Made by a program: the position numbers and the translations under genes | In this document: positions 1 to 11,895 of the stretch, piece after piece | Layout: each line of letters begins with the position of its first letter | Position numbering within the stretch: the stretch's first letter is position 1 | Assembly: GCF_030247185.1 (NCBI RefSeq) | Contig: NC_080572.1 | Span: 300,873,656-300,937,655 of the forward strand | From: Malaya genurostris | Lineage: Eukaryota; Arthropoda; Insecta; Diptera; Culicidae | Length of the DNA stretch: 64,000 nucleotides | Direction: 5' to 3' | Notes under the pieces: generated by a model | What the model was told of the DNA's origin: nothing | The model's database searches: none | The model's input: the letters and a program-made list of their open reading frames with translations, nothing else

Positions 1-2
1 TC

Positions 3-124
3 TTTTACGTTTCGTCTTCGACTGATCAGTGCATGGAACATGTTGCTCTGACACGCCACTCAGCAGTGCAACATAAACCGTTCTACTTGAGACACTTAAG
101 TTGTGTCGAAGACGAAACGTAAAA
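3..124. repeat. Short foldback repeat with 20-bp perfect inverted ends
   Basis: Bases 3-22 (ttttacgtttcgtcttcgac) are the exact reverse complement of 105-124, enclosing an 82-base centre. The inner motif acgtttcgtcttcgac followed by a cat/gatcag motif recurs at about 59115-59136, and a weaker reverse-oriented relative (gaggacgaaacg) lies near 48992. It is therefore one member of a dispersed family, either a small foldback MITE or the end of a larger element cut by the window edge. No coding capacity. Confidence 0.7.
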
Positions 125-210
125 TAAAAAAAATTGATATGCCTTTCTCATATCAATCATACGATCATATATAATACTGTGATGTTCTTCAAAATAATTT
201 TTTTCGATTC

Positions 211-490
211 TTGCTGGAAAAAATGACCGAAATCACTTTGTTTGGTCGTTTAGTGATAATGACTACCGATTGTAAAAGTTTTGATATTGATTTAGACTTT
301 TTTTCAGGTTTTTTGTTTCACCCCATTAAGGGGCAATTTACAATCTTAGAAAAACGGCCATTGTTGCAAAACGCAAAAGCAGTTTCGCAGTCATTGAGCG
401 GAAATTTGAAAGAAACATATCAGTTTGTTTGGAACATTTTCCTCAACTAACTGATGTTTTTTTCGTGAAGATTCATCAAGCAGTAGCAGA
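211..490 (+). repeat. Dispersed repeat with a coding-like stretch, copy 1
   Basis: A 79-codon frame (211-450) is followed by an AT-rich tail. The segment 300-480 is related in reverse orientation to 41995-42200: both frames contain 'KGQFT' and 'AKAV' blocks, and both end in a tract reading aactgatgttttttt or its complement. Shared amino-acid-like blocks suggest the piece derives from a coding part of an unidentified transposon, but I cannot assign a family. It is not likely to be a functional gene. Confidence 0.4.
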
Positions 491-579
491 GAAAACTGCT
501 GTAATGTTTCTCAACAATGGCTGTTGTTGTTGAGATTGTAAGTAGAACCGAAACCGGCAGTCGAATCCGTATAAAATAC

Positions 580-960
580 TAAGTCGAATCCGTATGTGAA
601 ACTAAGTTTGTTCAAATCTATCATGCCATCTCTGAGAAAAGTGTGTCAGTAATTTGAAGTTGGAATTCGGGTGAAATTCAGAAGTTTTGTAAAGGATCAC
701 AAGACCATTCATTTGAATTTAAGTTTGTAAAAATCGATCACGCCATCTCTGAGCAAAATCAGTACACATATTTTCATTTTTTTTGCACATCTTAACCCAC
801 AGCTCCGGAACCGGAAGTCAAATCTAATCAAAAATCAAAATTTAGGAATTTTGCATGGGACCACAAGACTCTTCATTTGAATCTAAGTTCGAGCAAATTG
901 GTCCAGCCATCTCCGAGAAAAGTTAGTGCAAAAAAAAAAACAAACCAAACTCCGAGATGA
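580..960 (+). repeat. 'ccggaagtc' dispersed repeat, array 1
   Basis: Degenerate units carry the recurring phrases accggaagtc, tcatttgaat, and 'gccatctctgagaaaa'. Units start near 580, 655 and 800. The same phrases recur in arrays at 18.8-19.4, 30.6-31.0, 43.1-43.5, 45.8-46.6 and 48.06-48.36 kb. In the best array the period is roughly 135-170 bp. This is the most abundant repeat of the window and has no coding potential. Confidence 0.7.
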
Positions 961-1249
961 AAATAAATCGCGAGGGGCTAATTCTGGAGACCATGGTGCA
1001 TGCGAAAGCTTTTCGAACCGATTCGTGCAATTTGACCATTGTTTTCATTGGTTTGTGACACGGTGCATAGACTTCAGTTAAAATTTGTTATTTTGTGATT
1101 TTCTTCTTCAAGTTTAATCTCACGAACCATTCGTCCGACTGTTGTCAAAGGTACAAATGCTAGTTTTCAGTAACTTTGAGTTGACGGTGTGAGTCTTTTT
1201 AAATATATGATTACATAAAAAATAATTCTTAGTGGTGGTACGATAATGT

Positions 1250-2240
1250 CTTTCCCTAGCCATTTAAATAATCTCATTAAAATATTTACAAGATTCTATT
1301 CCCGATCATTGGTATTGCGAGTTTATCAAATAACCTAATAGTAGCCAGTCAAACTTGTCTAGGTTCACAAGGATTTTGTCGATTGACGCAATCATATGAG
1401 ATTACATATCTCGAACCGGAAATGTATGCCAAAGTGACAGCCAGTTCGAACACGATCAATGACCACATTGTAGCTTTGAGGTAAGCTCAGGCACATCGAA
1501 ACTCGTCGAGTTATCATTGAGACAATTTAGATCATGAACAATTCACGTTTAGTCGGTTAGGTCACTTATTCCATTATATCTTGAACTTGAACTTGATAAA
1601 TGACTCAGTACTCGGGTAAAAGTGCTTTACAAACTAATAACAAATTTTATTATTAAAACCAAACATCTCAATAGTAGAAATTAACATTATTCAGTTTGAA
1701 ATAAGAGTTAAAATATCAATAATCATAACAAAGTCTGCAGGAGAGAATAGAAACAAAATATAAACTCTGTCATTGTGATATCAAACCAGGAACAAAATAT
1801 TTAAAGTAGACGTTTTACTTTATACTCTAGCATTCAGAATAGAATAATATCATAAGTAATTTTCTTATCTGATTTTGATGCAGTTCATTCAAGAATATTT
1901 TATTTGAAGATAGAACTATTGGATCGAATATATTTAATAAAATTGGAATAGCTCATCAATAATGAAATAAGATATAATAACTTATTTTGAATAGTTGAGT
2001 AGTAGAGTAGTTTGAGCGGAAAAAATGAAAGTGCGTTTTTTCGAATACGTCACTTATATCATTATATCCTCGAAACCGGAAGTGACAGCCATTTGGTTTT
2101 CAAATTTGATCAATGGCGCAATAGTAGCTTTCAAACAAGCTTAGGTTAATTCAAAAATCAAAGAGAACAATTTTTAATAGAATATCACAATGTTATATGT
2201 ACATGAGAAAGGCGTCATCACATCACTAGGTGGATTAAAA
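1250..2240 (+). repeat. Variant 'ccggaagtgacagcc' repeats around an AT-rich core
   Basis: Two related blocks, about 1395-1510 and 2035-2235, share 'gtcacttatatcattatat', 'gaagtgacagcc', 'gatcaatg' and 'tagctttcaaacaagctt'. The same block recurs at 4265-4475. Between them lies an AT-rich stretch with aacaaa/ataaca motifs like the interior of the MITE at 59.25-59.88 kb. The block ends in 'actaggtggattaa', a terminal motif also seen near 31300 and in reverse near 46630. Nothing coding is visible. Confidence 0.55.
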
Positions 2241-2435
2241 CAGGTTTTTTCTTAGAAATGCATGAATTGTCGAGATCTGACGTAATCCCGATTGTTTTAC
2301 GTCAGCTGACTGACACTTGAAAAATTTTCGATTTTTTTTCAAAAAATCAAAAAAATTGGCATCAAAAAATAATTTTGATTTTGATTTCATACATTTCTGA
2401 GCCACTTCACATAAAACATCCTTTTAGTTATACGT

Positions 2436-2524
2436 TTTTTACGCGGATTTCCGAAGTTATGCGGATTTTTGGGGCGGCTTTTCACGCGGTACGTATCCCC
2501 CGCGTAAAAAAGAGACCTCAGGTG
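2436..2524 (-). mobile_element. Partial CACTGAG/ACGCGG-family MITE end
   Basis: Two acgcggatttccgaagttatgcgg-like units are followed by the family terminus tacgtatcccccgcgtaaaaa and gagacctcaggtg, then TA. The reverse complement of this end (cacctgaggtctcttttttac) matches the ends of the complete copy at 4659-4887 and the starts at 52439 and 60032. Only one terminus is recognisable, so the copy is truncated. Confidence 0.65.
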
Positions 2525-2529
2525 TATTA

Positions 2530-2745
2530 CAAATTCCAATTCCGAGTATAAATTAAGGAACTAAACTCAGTTCCAAAATCTAGTCAAGATGCCAATTCCA
2601 GAAACCAGAATTAGGCTTCAGTTTCAGGGTCATAGTTTTTAATTTTGAACGTGTAATCTTGAACTAAGTTTAGACACTGAGTTCAGAAACTAAATTCGAA
2701 ACCTGAAATTACGTTCAGAAACCAGGTGGACCAGAATCCAGGTTT
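2530..2745. repeat. Degenerate short-period 'agttccagaa' repeat, copy 1
   Basis: The phrases agttcc, ccagaattag, cagaaact and gttcagaa recur at irregular short intervals. A sister tract with the same phrases lies at about 48760-48965. The sequence looks like an old minisatellite rather than anything coding. Confidence 0.5.
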
Positions 2746-3990
2746 CGTCGGTCATTTCGCCTAAGGAGTCATTTCACCAAAAGGGCCATTTCGCCGAAAG
2801 GGTAATTTCGATTTCATAACAAACTGCAAATTCTACTTATTCATCAAAACTATCTATTTGTTTTTATATCTTCAGGATAATTGATGTGATTTAATTGGCC
2901 GCCGACCCGCCTTCGGAAGCGGCGGCCTCTTGCATACAAACCTTTAACTGCTTCGATCAGTGCTGTAAAACTTCATTCAATTCAATTGAAACTGAATGTG
3001 GAACACATTGACGATCTCTCAACTGCAGTAAACTTCACTCTCTGACACACACAATGTTTGCTGACGGGCCGAACGGGCAGCATTCAATTCATCACTCGTT
3101 TCTCTTCAATCGAGGCTCAGTTTAACCACCGTCAGTTGATCTCTTGAAATGACAAAATATCTCTTTCAATAGTGTGAGAGCGGCCTTCAAATGAGGTTCA
3201 TGTAAAAGTTCGAATTGGTTCGAGATAATAAACGAAAAACAAACCAGATAGCTGAAATATCAATCACAGAATACACATAAATTAATTGTTTCCTCCTTCA
3301 GTTTTCATTTTTAATACTTTACTCCATTTATAATTCTATTCGCTCGAATTTGCTTACTACCAAGAGCGAAGGCATTGAAGCAGGTAGACTACTTGGCACT
3401 CGAAACTGAGCAAACAAAACTTCAAATGACTAGGTACGATTATTCAACTGACGATGAATTCCGGGAGCTTCACTTGAAAATGGCAGCAGAAGTCAAATGA
3501 ATTAGTAGGGATATGCTGACTGTCAGCGGCCAAAAATTTCATTTTCATCTTATTTTATTCGAGCACTGGCTTCGATTGCTCGGTCTACTCAAAGCTAGGT
3601 TTCTTTTACTTCCGTTAGGTCCAACCGAGTGAGGTCGGATAGCATTCGAACAAAATATTCGTTTTTCATTTGCACTAAGTTATCGGCAAATACCGCAGAC
3701 ATTTGCATGGTAGATACACTAAAGTCATCAAAATTTTGGGAGTTTCGTTCTGAGGATCATGAAAAACCTACAGAAATTATTCAAGTCTTTCTGAATTATT
3801 TCAGAAGTACGATTATAGATCAACAAAACGGGAGAAAACCTAATCATTTTTTATTTGTCTTTCTTTTAAATCAATTCCAATAACGATATTATGATCCATG
3901 AAGAATTCGGTAAAATGTCACTTTCGGCGAAATGACACTTTCGGCGAAACGGTTTTCGGCAACATGGTTTTCGACGAAACGATTCTGATC
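2742..3990. mobile_element. Inverted-repeat element built of 'catttcgccgaaa' end repeats
   Basis: The left end (2742-2805) carries three tandem units of about 17 bp (tcatttcgcc, tcatttcacc, catttcgccgaaa). The right end (3908-3990) carries four units in the opposite orientation (ttcggcgaaatgacac and variants). The ends are thus inverted arrays of one motif. The interior, about 150 bp plus about 330 bp, has no recognised gene; an 84-codon frame at 3629-3883 matches nothing I know. A hAT-type MITE (2958-3568) was inserted into it later. The superfamily is uncertain. Confidence 0.55.
2958..3568 (+). mobile_element. hAT-type MITE, copy A, with perfect 8-bp TSD
   Basis: The element begins cagtgctgtaaaacttcatt and ends in gagcactg, giving imperfect terminal inverted repeats. 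It is flanked on both sides by GCTTCGAT (2950-2957 and 3569-3576), a perfect 8-bp target-site duplication. An 8-bp TSD with CAGTG-type termini is characteristic of hAT transposons. At 611 bp with no open frame it is non-autonomous. Sister copies lie at 8960-9562 (same strand) and about 41171-41880 (opposite strand). Confidence 0.85.
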
Positions 3991-4264
3991 CAATGCGAAT
4001 AACTACCTCAAAATCGTTGTCGTGGGCACGAGAAAGACAAACAAGCGTAAGGAGTTTTTCTTGTTTCCAAAATAAAAAATTTGGATTATTTATGGGTATG
4101 TTGAAAATTTAATCATAACTTGCTGATCATATTTCTAATAACATGGAGAAAGAATTAGGCTTCTGCGTTTAGTACAACTCGAGATATTCACGATTAAATT
4201 CTACTCATTCTTCCACGGGGCGAATTTTGAAAAAACGCACCATAGTAAAGCAAGACGCATTCAC

Positions 4265-4475
4265 GTCAAAATAACTCGTTTTGTCGGTTACGTCACTTAT
4301 ACCATTATATCTCAGGAACCAGAAATCACAGCCATTGATCGTCGAACTTGATCAATAGCCCAATAGTAGCTTTCAAACGAGCCTAAGCTTGTTAAAAACG
4401 GTTTAGCCATCTCTGAGAAAATTGTACGGTACAAAAATCTTCGGAAGGATTTCATTCTATAGAGAAAGGTAAAAA
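4265..4475 (+). repeat. Variant 'gtcacttatatcattatatc' repeat
   Basis: Shares tacgtcacttata, attatatctc, gatcaatag, tagctttcaaacgagc and 'gccatctctgagaaaa' with blocks at 1395-1510 and 2035-2200. A reverse-oriented fragment of the same kind is at about 23570-23640. Non-coding. Confidence 0.55.
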
Positions 4476-4658
4476 AGGTACTAACTGAAACTTATATGAG
4501 TTTGAGTCTAGTAATACCATCTATGTGTCAGACCGGCAAACTGTTTCAGTTGACCTACGAGAAATGCGGCTGTTCGGAAGATGGCGTCAACCATTCTACA
4601 AAAAGTTCGTAATAAATATGGCTTTTTGGTTCCATAAAACGCCCGGAATCAAAAATTA

Positions 4659-4887
4659 CACTGAGATCTCTTTTTGGCGCGGGGGATAAGTACCGCGTAA
4701 AAAACAGTGCGAATAAGTAACTGTGTTTCTTCGAAATTAAAAAAAATATTCCAAAAAATTTAGAAATGAAACGTACAGGTTTGGTGTAATAAAAAAATCG
4801 ACTTTGGTCATAGGGAATATGAGACCGCGCAAGTTCGGAAATACGCGTAATAAAAAAGGCCTAAAAAGGCGTAAAAAGATCTTAGTG
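4659..4887. mobile_element. Complete small MITE, CACTGAG/ACGCGG family (TA target)
   Basis: The left end reads cactgagatctctttttggc and the right end reads the inverse (aaaaagatcttagtg). TA dinucleotides abut both ends (4657-4658 and 4888-4889), as expected for Tc1/mariner-type insertion. The 229-bp interior is AT-rich and carries the family motif gggggataagtaccgcgtaaaa just inside the left end. It is the best guide to the ends of the expanded copy at 52439-56384. Confidence 0.7.
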
Positions 4888-5389
4888 TACATAGCTAGAA
4901 TAGAAAGGCGAGGTGGTTAATGTCATAGACCTAACTGGATGACGTCAATATGAATAAAACTGACACGCTTCTTCACTCTTTCAACTGAGCTGACGGGAGC
5001 AAAAATACAACAACTGATTGCAAAGGAAGAAATTTCGCAATAGTCCATCGTTACATATACGTGCGAATGTGCAAGACGCATAATCAGTGAGACACTCTTT
5101 TGATGCTGTCTGCTGTGTGTGCGGCCTCCTATCGCAAGTAACACTCACAACTATGCACAATCATCGATCCATCTTTTCTTCTTCAATTGTCAAATTGATT
5201 GCGAGATTTGAGTACATCAACCTACACGATAGGTTTCTCTGTTTAAACGGATTTTTTTTCTAAAAAGTGGATATTGAAGCAGCTTTGCTTGAGCCATTGT
5301 CAGGCTCGAAACAATTTAGTTTGATTGGTAGTCCAATGATTAATCAATCGAATTCCGTATAGTTACAATGGACCGATTCGTGCTCGGTA

Positions 5390-6950
5390 CATTTTTTACT
5401 GTGTCACCCCCATACGGGCAAACTGATCATCATTCGTCATCACGAAAGGCCCCTCAGTGCTGCGAAGGTTGCCACTGGTGAAGTTCCGTTCATATGCAAA
5501 TACAACGCAAACCGGAGTTAGTAGTAAGTAGCAGTCGGCAGTCAGCAGCTACATTTTAATGTGCACGTTGTTTGGTGCATAATAAAAACCGGACATCAAC
5601 CTGGATTACCTGGCTGGTGATGATCGCATTTTTTTTCTGCATATGCGCCCGGTATTCCACGATCGTGCCGCGTGTCGCGATTTGAGCACATATTTCATCG
5701 CGGACGGTTCGTTCTACGGTGGCGATTCGGCGATGGTCACCACACCTTGCGTTCGTTTCTCGCTTTTTGCTCACAATTTCTCCACAGCCGACCGAGGGCC
5801 TGACCAAACCGAGTCAAGTCGAGGTTTAACCCACGCCCCTCCCCCCGGCGGAAAATGAGTTCAGCGAACATCAATAATGCATACAATGTAGCATTGGATT
5901 GTAAAAGTTGGTAAAGCTTTGACGTATGGGAAATTTATTGTTTGAACTGTGGTTCGCTGACGTTTCCTAATTAATTTTCATATGGCCGGAAAAATTGTTC
6001 AGATTCTGAACATTGGCAGATTGATGATTGGATCTCATGGAAGTTAGTCGACTTAAGCCTACAATGTTTCTCGGAAGCATTTATCGAACCGAAAGCGATG
6101 AATAATTCAAGAATAAACAGTTCTCCTATCCAGGCGTTATCATTTTATTGGACTGCGATGCAAACATCAGAACTCAGTCGGTTGAATCATCCTCCGAGTC
6201 AATAGGCAGCCACTTGAATCGCGGCTAAACTGTGGAGGATCCCTATGATCACACCCCCGCACATTCCTCTCTGTGTTTTTAAAGTGTAGTAATTTAACTC
6301 AAACAAAGCAGAGCCATTTTACCAACTCAACACAAGACATCGGCTGTAAATCGATTCGGTTCGCAATTTGATCGCTTTTTTCCCGGTCTCGAACCGTTCA
6401 AGAGGCTATTGATAACTGGCTCGAGTTTGAAAAATCAACAGCCGATGTGCTGTGGAACTTCTCTCCAAGAGGGTAAATATTTTCCTTTAATCGACACCAC
6501 GGTTCCACGTTTCGAGTGAAGACTTGGGAATGCTGTTTTCTATCTTCTTCTTTTTTTTCATTTTTCTTTTCTTTTCATACTACACAGAGCGCAGCTTATT
6601 GGCTTGTTTGCATTTCCTCTATTAATTTATCAACTCGAAAAGCGATAGCCGGAGCCCGGGAGACAGTTAGGACAGTCCGAAGGAAGCGAGACGGCCTGTG
6701 GCGTTCGGTATCAATTTTCCTGATAAAATTTGCCGCTCTGCAGGCTTTCTTCGCCGAATGTCACGTAATATTTGCTCGGTCGGTCCCCTACAAACCTAGG
6801 GCCGCCTTCCCGCCGCCGCCGTACCACCAAAACAAAATAGATGGGTTGAGCCACGTTCTTTTCTGAGGTTTCCTCGGAACCAGAGGATGTGGACTGGGCT
6901 GGGCGGGCAGGCAGGCATGACACTGTCAATTGATAGTGGTTGATATAAAT
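5390..6950. other. GC-richer single-copy island 1
   Basis: This stretch is visibly richer in G+C than its surroundings and I recognise no transposon motif in it. It contains several 70-140 codon frames on both strands that overlap one another, none with a recognisable domain, so I do not call a gene. AT-rich motifs such as ctaattaattttcatat (5968-5985) could bind homeodomain proteins. The motif cataaaactgtcgcc near 6955 resembles one near 17331 in island 2. Possible cis-regulatory or ancestral intronic sequence; inference only. Confidence 0.35.
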
Positions 6951-6959
6951 GAAGCATAA

Positions 6960-7505
6960 AACTGTCGCCTTACGTAATGTAAATACAGTGACACTCGATA
7001 GAGGATCACTTCTGAGCAGCGACAGGCCCGGATCAGCGGGGGTTAACCGATGTAAATGAAAACGGCATTAACTTGAGCGAATGACCAATCAACAAATCGT
7101 TTATTGAACGGATCGTCTAGGGGTCTAGGGAGCTCGAAAGTTGAGTAGAGATACCACCCTTTCACAGAATAGATAACTGGTCGGACTGAGTTTTCAAGAA
7201 TTTCTTGGAATGTTAGGTGAGAGCTTTGCAAACATTATAAATTAAGCCGTGCACAAACTCAGCTTCGATGTCGTAAGACTGCAGGTAGTTGAGGGTATTC
7301 AAGTCCAGAATTTGATCTCCAAAGTCTAAGACATACGATATGCAGCCCTAGCATCATTTGACGGCAAAAAAGAGTAAAATTATATTAGTCACGACTTGAT
7401 TCAGTATTTTTTTCTGTACGGCGAATTCTCAACATGCTGATGATGATCAATATTAATTATTTTCGCATTGGAAAATTAATCTAACAATATACTTGTTGAT
7501 ATGAT
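6960..7505. other. Unassigned AT-rich sequence
   Basis: No repeat partner, no transposon domain and no convincing reading frame were recognised here. Confidence 0.3.
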
Positions 7506-7510
7506 GAAAT

Positions 7511-8755
7511 TCGGCTGGGTAATGTCAGAGACGTAACCGGATTACCGTTGATCCGTACACGGGCCAAAATTCGATTCTATAAATGAGCAAATCGTGTCAT
7601 AATTTGAGAAAAAAGTATGAAAATATACTATGATAATACACCATGGTTAAAAATTCTCGGGTCATGAACGAATTGGTCTGATTTAGATGGGATTTAAGCG
7701 TAGCAAAATTGGTGTTATAATTAAATATCCAAGTATCTCAAGAAACAGCTTCTTTTAGAAGAAAAGATATGATAAACAAATCTATTGCCTTTAACCTGTA
7801 AAATAATATTCTACAGTTTAAATGATTATCTTTCAACGAGAACTTGAAATTTCGAATATATATGTAAATTGTTTTAGCTGTAACTTCTTCATTTTTCAAA
7901 AGGCACTGATGGGATAGCCAGCAATCTGTAGGTTTTATTGACAGCTTTTAAATAAAAATTATCAAAAAAATTAAAGCCGCGAATTTTTTTTTATTTACCA
8001 TTTTCGGATTATTTTGTAATTATTGAGAAAAAAATCAAAAAATTTTTTCAGTGTAAATTTTTTTCTAGAGTGACCAATTGATTCCCTACACCTTCTTCCT
8101 GAATGCCATTTTTGTGCAATTAACGGTTTCCGAGTTACAACGATTTGAAAAAGGCAATTTTTGTGATATGCAAAAATACATACGCCCTTTTTAAAAATCA
8201 GTCGTGAGTCGGATTGATCTCTCCATCTGTTCAAAACTTATGATCTGCTAAGCACTTCTGGAATTGCTCATGAATTTCCAAATAGTACCGCAATTCTATA
8301 TGAAGACCGATATACGATCTCTCAGAAATTCGTAATATTTTTAACAATTGTTATTAATCGAAATTTTAATTTCATGGTGGTTCAAAATTCGATTTTTTGG
8401 AAAACTTACTCTTTTTAAAAACTCATAAACTCGGTTACTACTAAACCGATTTTTCTTAGTTTTGGATGTGCTGTGAAAAAAATATATAGAAAACGGATTT
8501 TTATGTTTGAAAACGCTGATTGTTTCATTTCGTAAAAGTTTTTATCTCTTCTAGAGAGAACGCGGGCGTATGTTTTCATTGGACATTTCAAGTCGATTTT
8601 TTTTCGATAAATGCAAGATTTTAATGAGAGTATTGACATTGGTAGTTAGTATGCTTGAATATTTATATAAAATATCATAATTGTAATCTGATTGAAAATC
8701 ATGAGAATTTAAAATTGATTAAACTACAAATCTCAAAATGTCTCTACCCAGCCAA
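7511..8755 (+). mobile_element. AT-rich MITE-like element with ggctgggta ends
   Basis: It begins cggctgggtaatgtcagaga and ends with the approximate inverse (ctacccagcc at 8742-8751). The start motif aatgtcagagac recurs at about 62965 and, weakly, at 4920. The block 7785-8240 (attgcctttaacctg through the cgtgagtcggattgatctctcc motif) is repeated at 14395-14840. The block at 7640-7696 recurs inverted at 12846-12903. No coding potential is recognised, so it is probably non-autonomous. Confidence 0.5.
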
Positions 8756-8959
8756 TGATAATGGATAAAAGGAGCTTGGTGACAAATGCATTGAATACGA
8801 AGTCTTTACTTTTGCGAATGATTTCACACGAAAAAAATCATACTTTTAAAGGAGAATCAGAATCATTGAGATTAAAAGAATGGTTTATTTATTAATCATT
8901 TATTGTAATTTGCTCATAAGTCAATTTGAAAAAAAAATCGAACATTCAGTATTTATTCG

Positions 8960-9562
8960 CAGTGCAGTAAAACTTCATTCAATTCGATTGAAACTGAATG
9001 TGGAACACAATGACGATCTCTCTACTGCAGTAAACTTCACACTCCTCTGACACACAAAACGTTTGCTGACGGCCCGAACGGGCAGCATTCAGTTCTCAAT
9101 CGAGCAACGGACAGCATACGACTTTTCAATCGATTCTCTTAAAACCATAGCTCAGTTTAACCACCGTCAGTTGATCTCTTGAAGTAACAAAATATCTCTT
9201 TCAATATTGTGAGAGCGACCTTCAAATGAGGTTTATGTAAACATTCGAATTAGTTCAAGATAATAGACAAACCAGAAATATCCTCCTTTAGTTTCCATTT
9301 TTAATACTTTAATCCATTTGTAATTCTATTCATTCGAAGTTGCTCACTACCAACAGCGAAGACAATGAAGCACTTGAAACTGAGCAAGCTAAACTTCAAA
9401 TGACTAGGTACGATTATTCAACTGACGATGAATTCTGGAAGCATCACTGGAAAATGGCAGCAAAAGTCAAATGAATTAGTAGGAATATGCTGACTGTCAG
9501 TGGCCATAAATATCATTTTTTATCTGATATTATTCGATTGAAAATGAAATTTTATTGCACTG
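8960..9562 (+). mobile_element. hAT-type MITE, copy B
   Basis: Begins cagtgcagtaaaacttcatt and ends tttattgcactg, with imperfect inverted termini. The flanking octamers tttattcg (8952-8959) and ttcatttg (9563-9570) match at 6 of 8 positions, consistent with an aged 8-bp duplication. The body aligns to copy A (2958-3568): both share gcagcattca, accaccgtcagttgatctct and gactgtcag. Non-coding. Confidence 0.75.
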
Positions 9563-10534
9563 TTCATTTGAAGATTATTAAAGAATTTTTCCCAAATTTC
9601 TGATTTTTTAAAATTTTCAAAATCTCCTATTTTCTTCAATTTTGAAAAAAAAATTCTATCTTCTTATATCAAATTCCTTCCTACTTAATTTTCTGAATTA
9701 TTTATTAAAGTTTTTAAGTTTTTCTGATTTTTCCAATGTTTCAATTTTTCTATCCTGTACAATGTTTTTGTTTTCCAATTTTTCATTTTTTTCCAATTTT
9801 GTCAAGTTTATCCTAGCTTGCTTCATTCCAAACATATCCAAATCATTCGTAAATTTCCGTATCTCTAGCAATATCATTTGAAAAAATAATTGAAAGTCTC
9901 TTTTCAGTGCTAACAAATTTATTCCAAAAAACGATTACTGTTGATAGCTGATTGGCTTTTGGAAATGAAAAACGAAATGTACAAAAGTGAAAGAAAATCT
10001 CAACTCGATCTTCAACTTCAATCATAGGGCAAAAATGTGCGCATCACCACAAGGCTAAAGGCTCTGTAATTATTATAGCTATACAAAAATCGTTTAACAG
10101 AGTCAAATCATACAATCTTGATGACCAACGAATTGCTTAAAAACGTGTAATCTAAATCCTCTCTCAACCGATGCATGGTTTCGCGTGCAGTGTGACATGT
10201 GGCACCGTCCCGTTGGAACTACATGTTGACCGAGTCTAGTTCTTCCAGGTTATTTTTTAATTACTTCAACATGAGTAACAATTCAGCCGTTAAAAAGATT
10301 GATTAGAATTAAAAATGCAGCGATCCTCACTTATGTAAAGTGTAAGCAAGATTGGAAAAATGAAACCTTTCTTGTGTTATTCATACTCTCATAAATATTA
10401 CTGTGGTAATCATCAAAACACTTTTCGTTGATTCTTGAATAAAAATAAAGTTTATTTGGCCAGCAAACAAATAGAAATTGCAAATAAACTTCAACCTATA
10501 CCGGTAGTTCGAATAGAATACAATAGAAACATAG
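9563..10534. other. AT-rich sequence without recognised genes
   Basis: The first part (9590-9900) is dominated by short T- and A-runs that create low-complexity frames on both strands. The remainder shows no repeat partner or domain. Nothing functional could be supported. Confidence 0.3.
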
Positions 10535-10605
10535 AAAAAAAACGCGTAACTTCGGAAATCCGCGTAAAAAAACGAAAAACTAAAGAAACTTTTTTATGTG
10601 GAACA
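10535..10605 (-). repeat. ACGCGGATTTCCGAAGTTACG fragment
   Basis: The reverse complement of 10540-10580 gives ttacgcggatttccgaagttacgcg-like sequence, one unit of the family expanded at 52.4-56.4 kb. No terminus is visible, so it is a fragment. Confidence 0.55.
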
Positions 10606-10619
10606 CATTTTTATTTTCT

Positions 10620-11895
10620 ACTAGCTGAATGAGCCGGCGTTGCTCGGAAATGTTTCGGGAAGAAAAGGCCGAACAAAATTCCCGAAGTTGTCCTACTTAG
10701 TGTAATACTCTGAGCAGTTTTATGTTGCTATTCAATCAATTTTACCTTACACTTCCCATGTTTGGGGCACTTGCTGCACTCCCTCTCCCATAAAATAACC
10801 TTTTAACCTACATTGACATAAAAGTAGTATCTGTATTTGTCAAGAGGCATCGTTTCTCGTAGAATAAATTTTATATTAAACTTCCTATTTATTAGTGAAC
10901 TTACTACAGCTCTCCTCCATAATAACCCTTATGACCACCTCTTAGTAGTGTACGAAGTATCAGTAACGATAGCAATACTATCTAGTACAATCTTGACATT
11001 CTTGCCCCTCTCTTATTTTATAAAAAATTCAAGATGAAAATTGATTTTCAAGATCCCCTTCTCCTAGTCTGAATCCGGCCCCCTATCTTGTTTGACGACG
11101 AATAAGAAAATGTTACGATAAATCTTTGTCATGAATATCTAAGCTTGTCGTGAACGCCTCTGAATAGTAAAAAGTACCTCCCACAAATATCCTTAAAACC
11201 ACATTTAAGTTTTTCAAAATGTATGTATGGTTTTAAAAGTATCAATTCCCTTTAAATAAGATAAATTTCGACATGGCCTCCTCAAATTAAGAACACTTGC
11301 TTCACACTCTCTCCCCTGAGAATGTCCTAATGATCATCTCTGAAGAGCAAGATGCCAAGTTTGATTGCAATACGTTCAGTAGTTTTGGAGTTATGCCGTT
11401 AAAAACATTACACCTCCCTTTTTAAAGTATCGATTCTCGTCAAATTAGACACATTTTTTCATGACACCCCCCCCCCTTGTTAAAGACACAAAAATACCCT
11501 TATGACCATCTCTTAAGAGCAAAAAGTATCTGCACCAAGTTTGATAGCAATCCGTTAATTAGTTCCAGAGTTATTACATTACAAACATTACACCCCCCCC
11601 CCCTTTTTAAAGGCACTTGCTACATCCACCCCCCGTAAAGTCATATCTAATGTATGCAAAATGTTTCTATGGTTTTCAAAACGTATCGATTCTTGTCAAG
11701 TTAAATGAATTTTTTCATGACCCCCTCCTGTTAATTACACTTGCTACGCTCCCTCCCCTATAAAAATACTCCCTAAACCATCTCTGAAATGCAAGTAGTA
11801 CCTGTGGCAAGTTTGATAGCAATCCGTTCAGTAGTTCCGAAGTTATGGCGTTACAAACATACAAACTTGCATCCATTTTTATATATATAGAAGAT
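10620..11895 (+). mobile_element. RTE-like non-autonomous repeat with internal subrepeats
   Basis: Starts with ctagctgaatgagccggcgt and ends with caaacttgcatccattttta followed by tatatatagaa. This start/end combination is common in dispersed insect repeats with RTE-type tails. The interior holds degenerate subrepeats containing ccctcccc, ccatctctgaa, aagtttgatagcaatccgtt and cagtagttccgaagttat, with the best copies near 11290-11440, 11465-11600 and 11720-11870. Long C-runs occur at 11467 and 11591. A 66-codon frame at 10837 is chance. The family assignment comes from general knowledge of such tails and is moderate. Confidence 0.5.
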
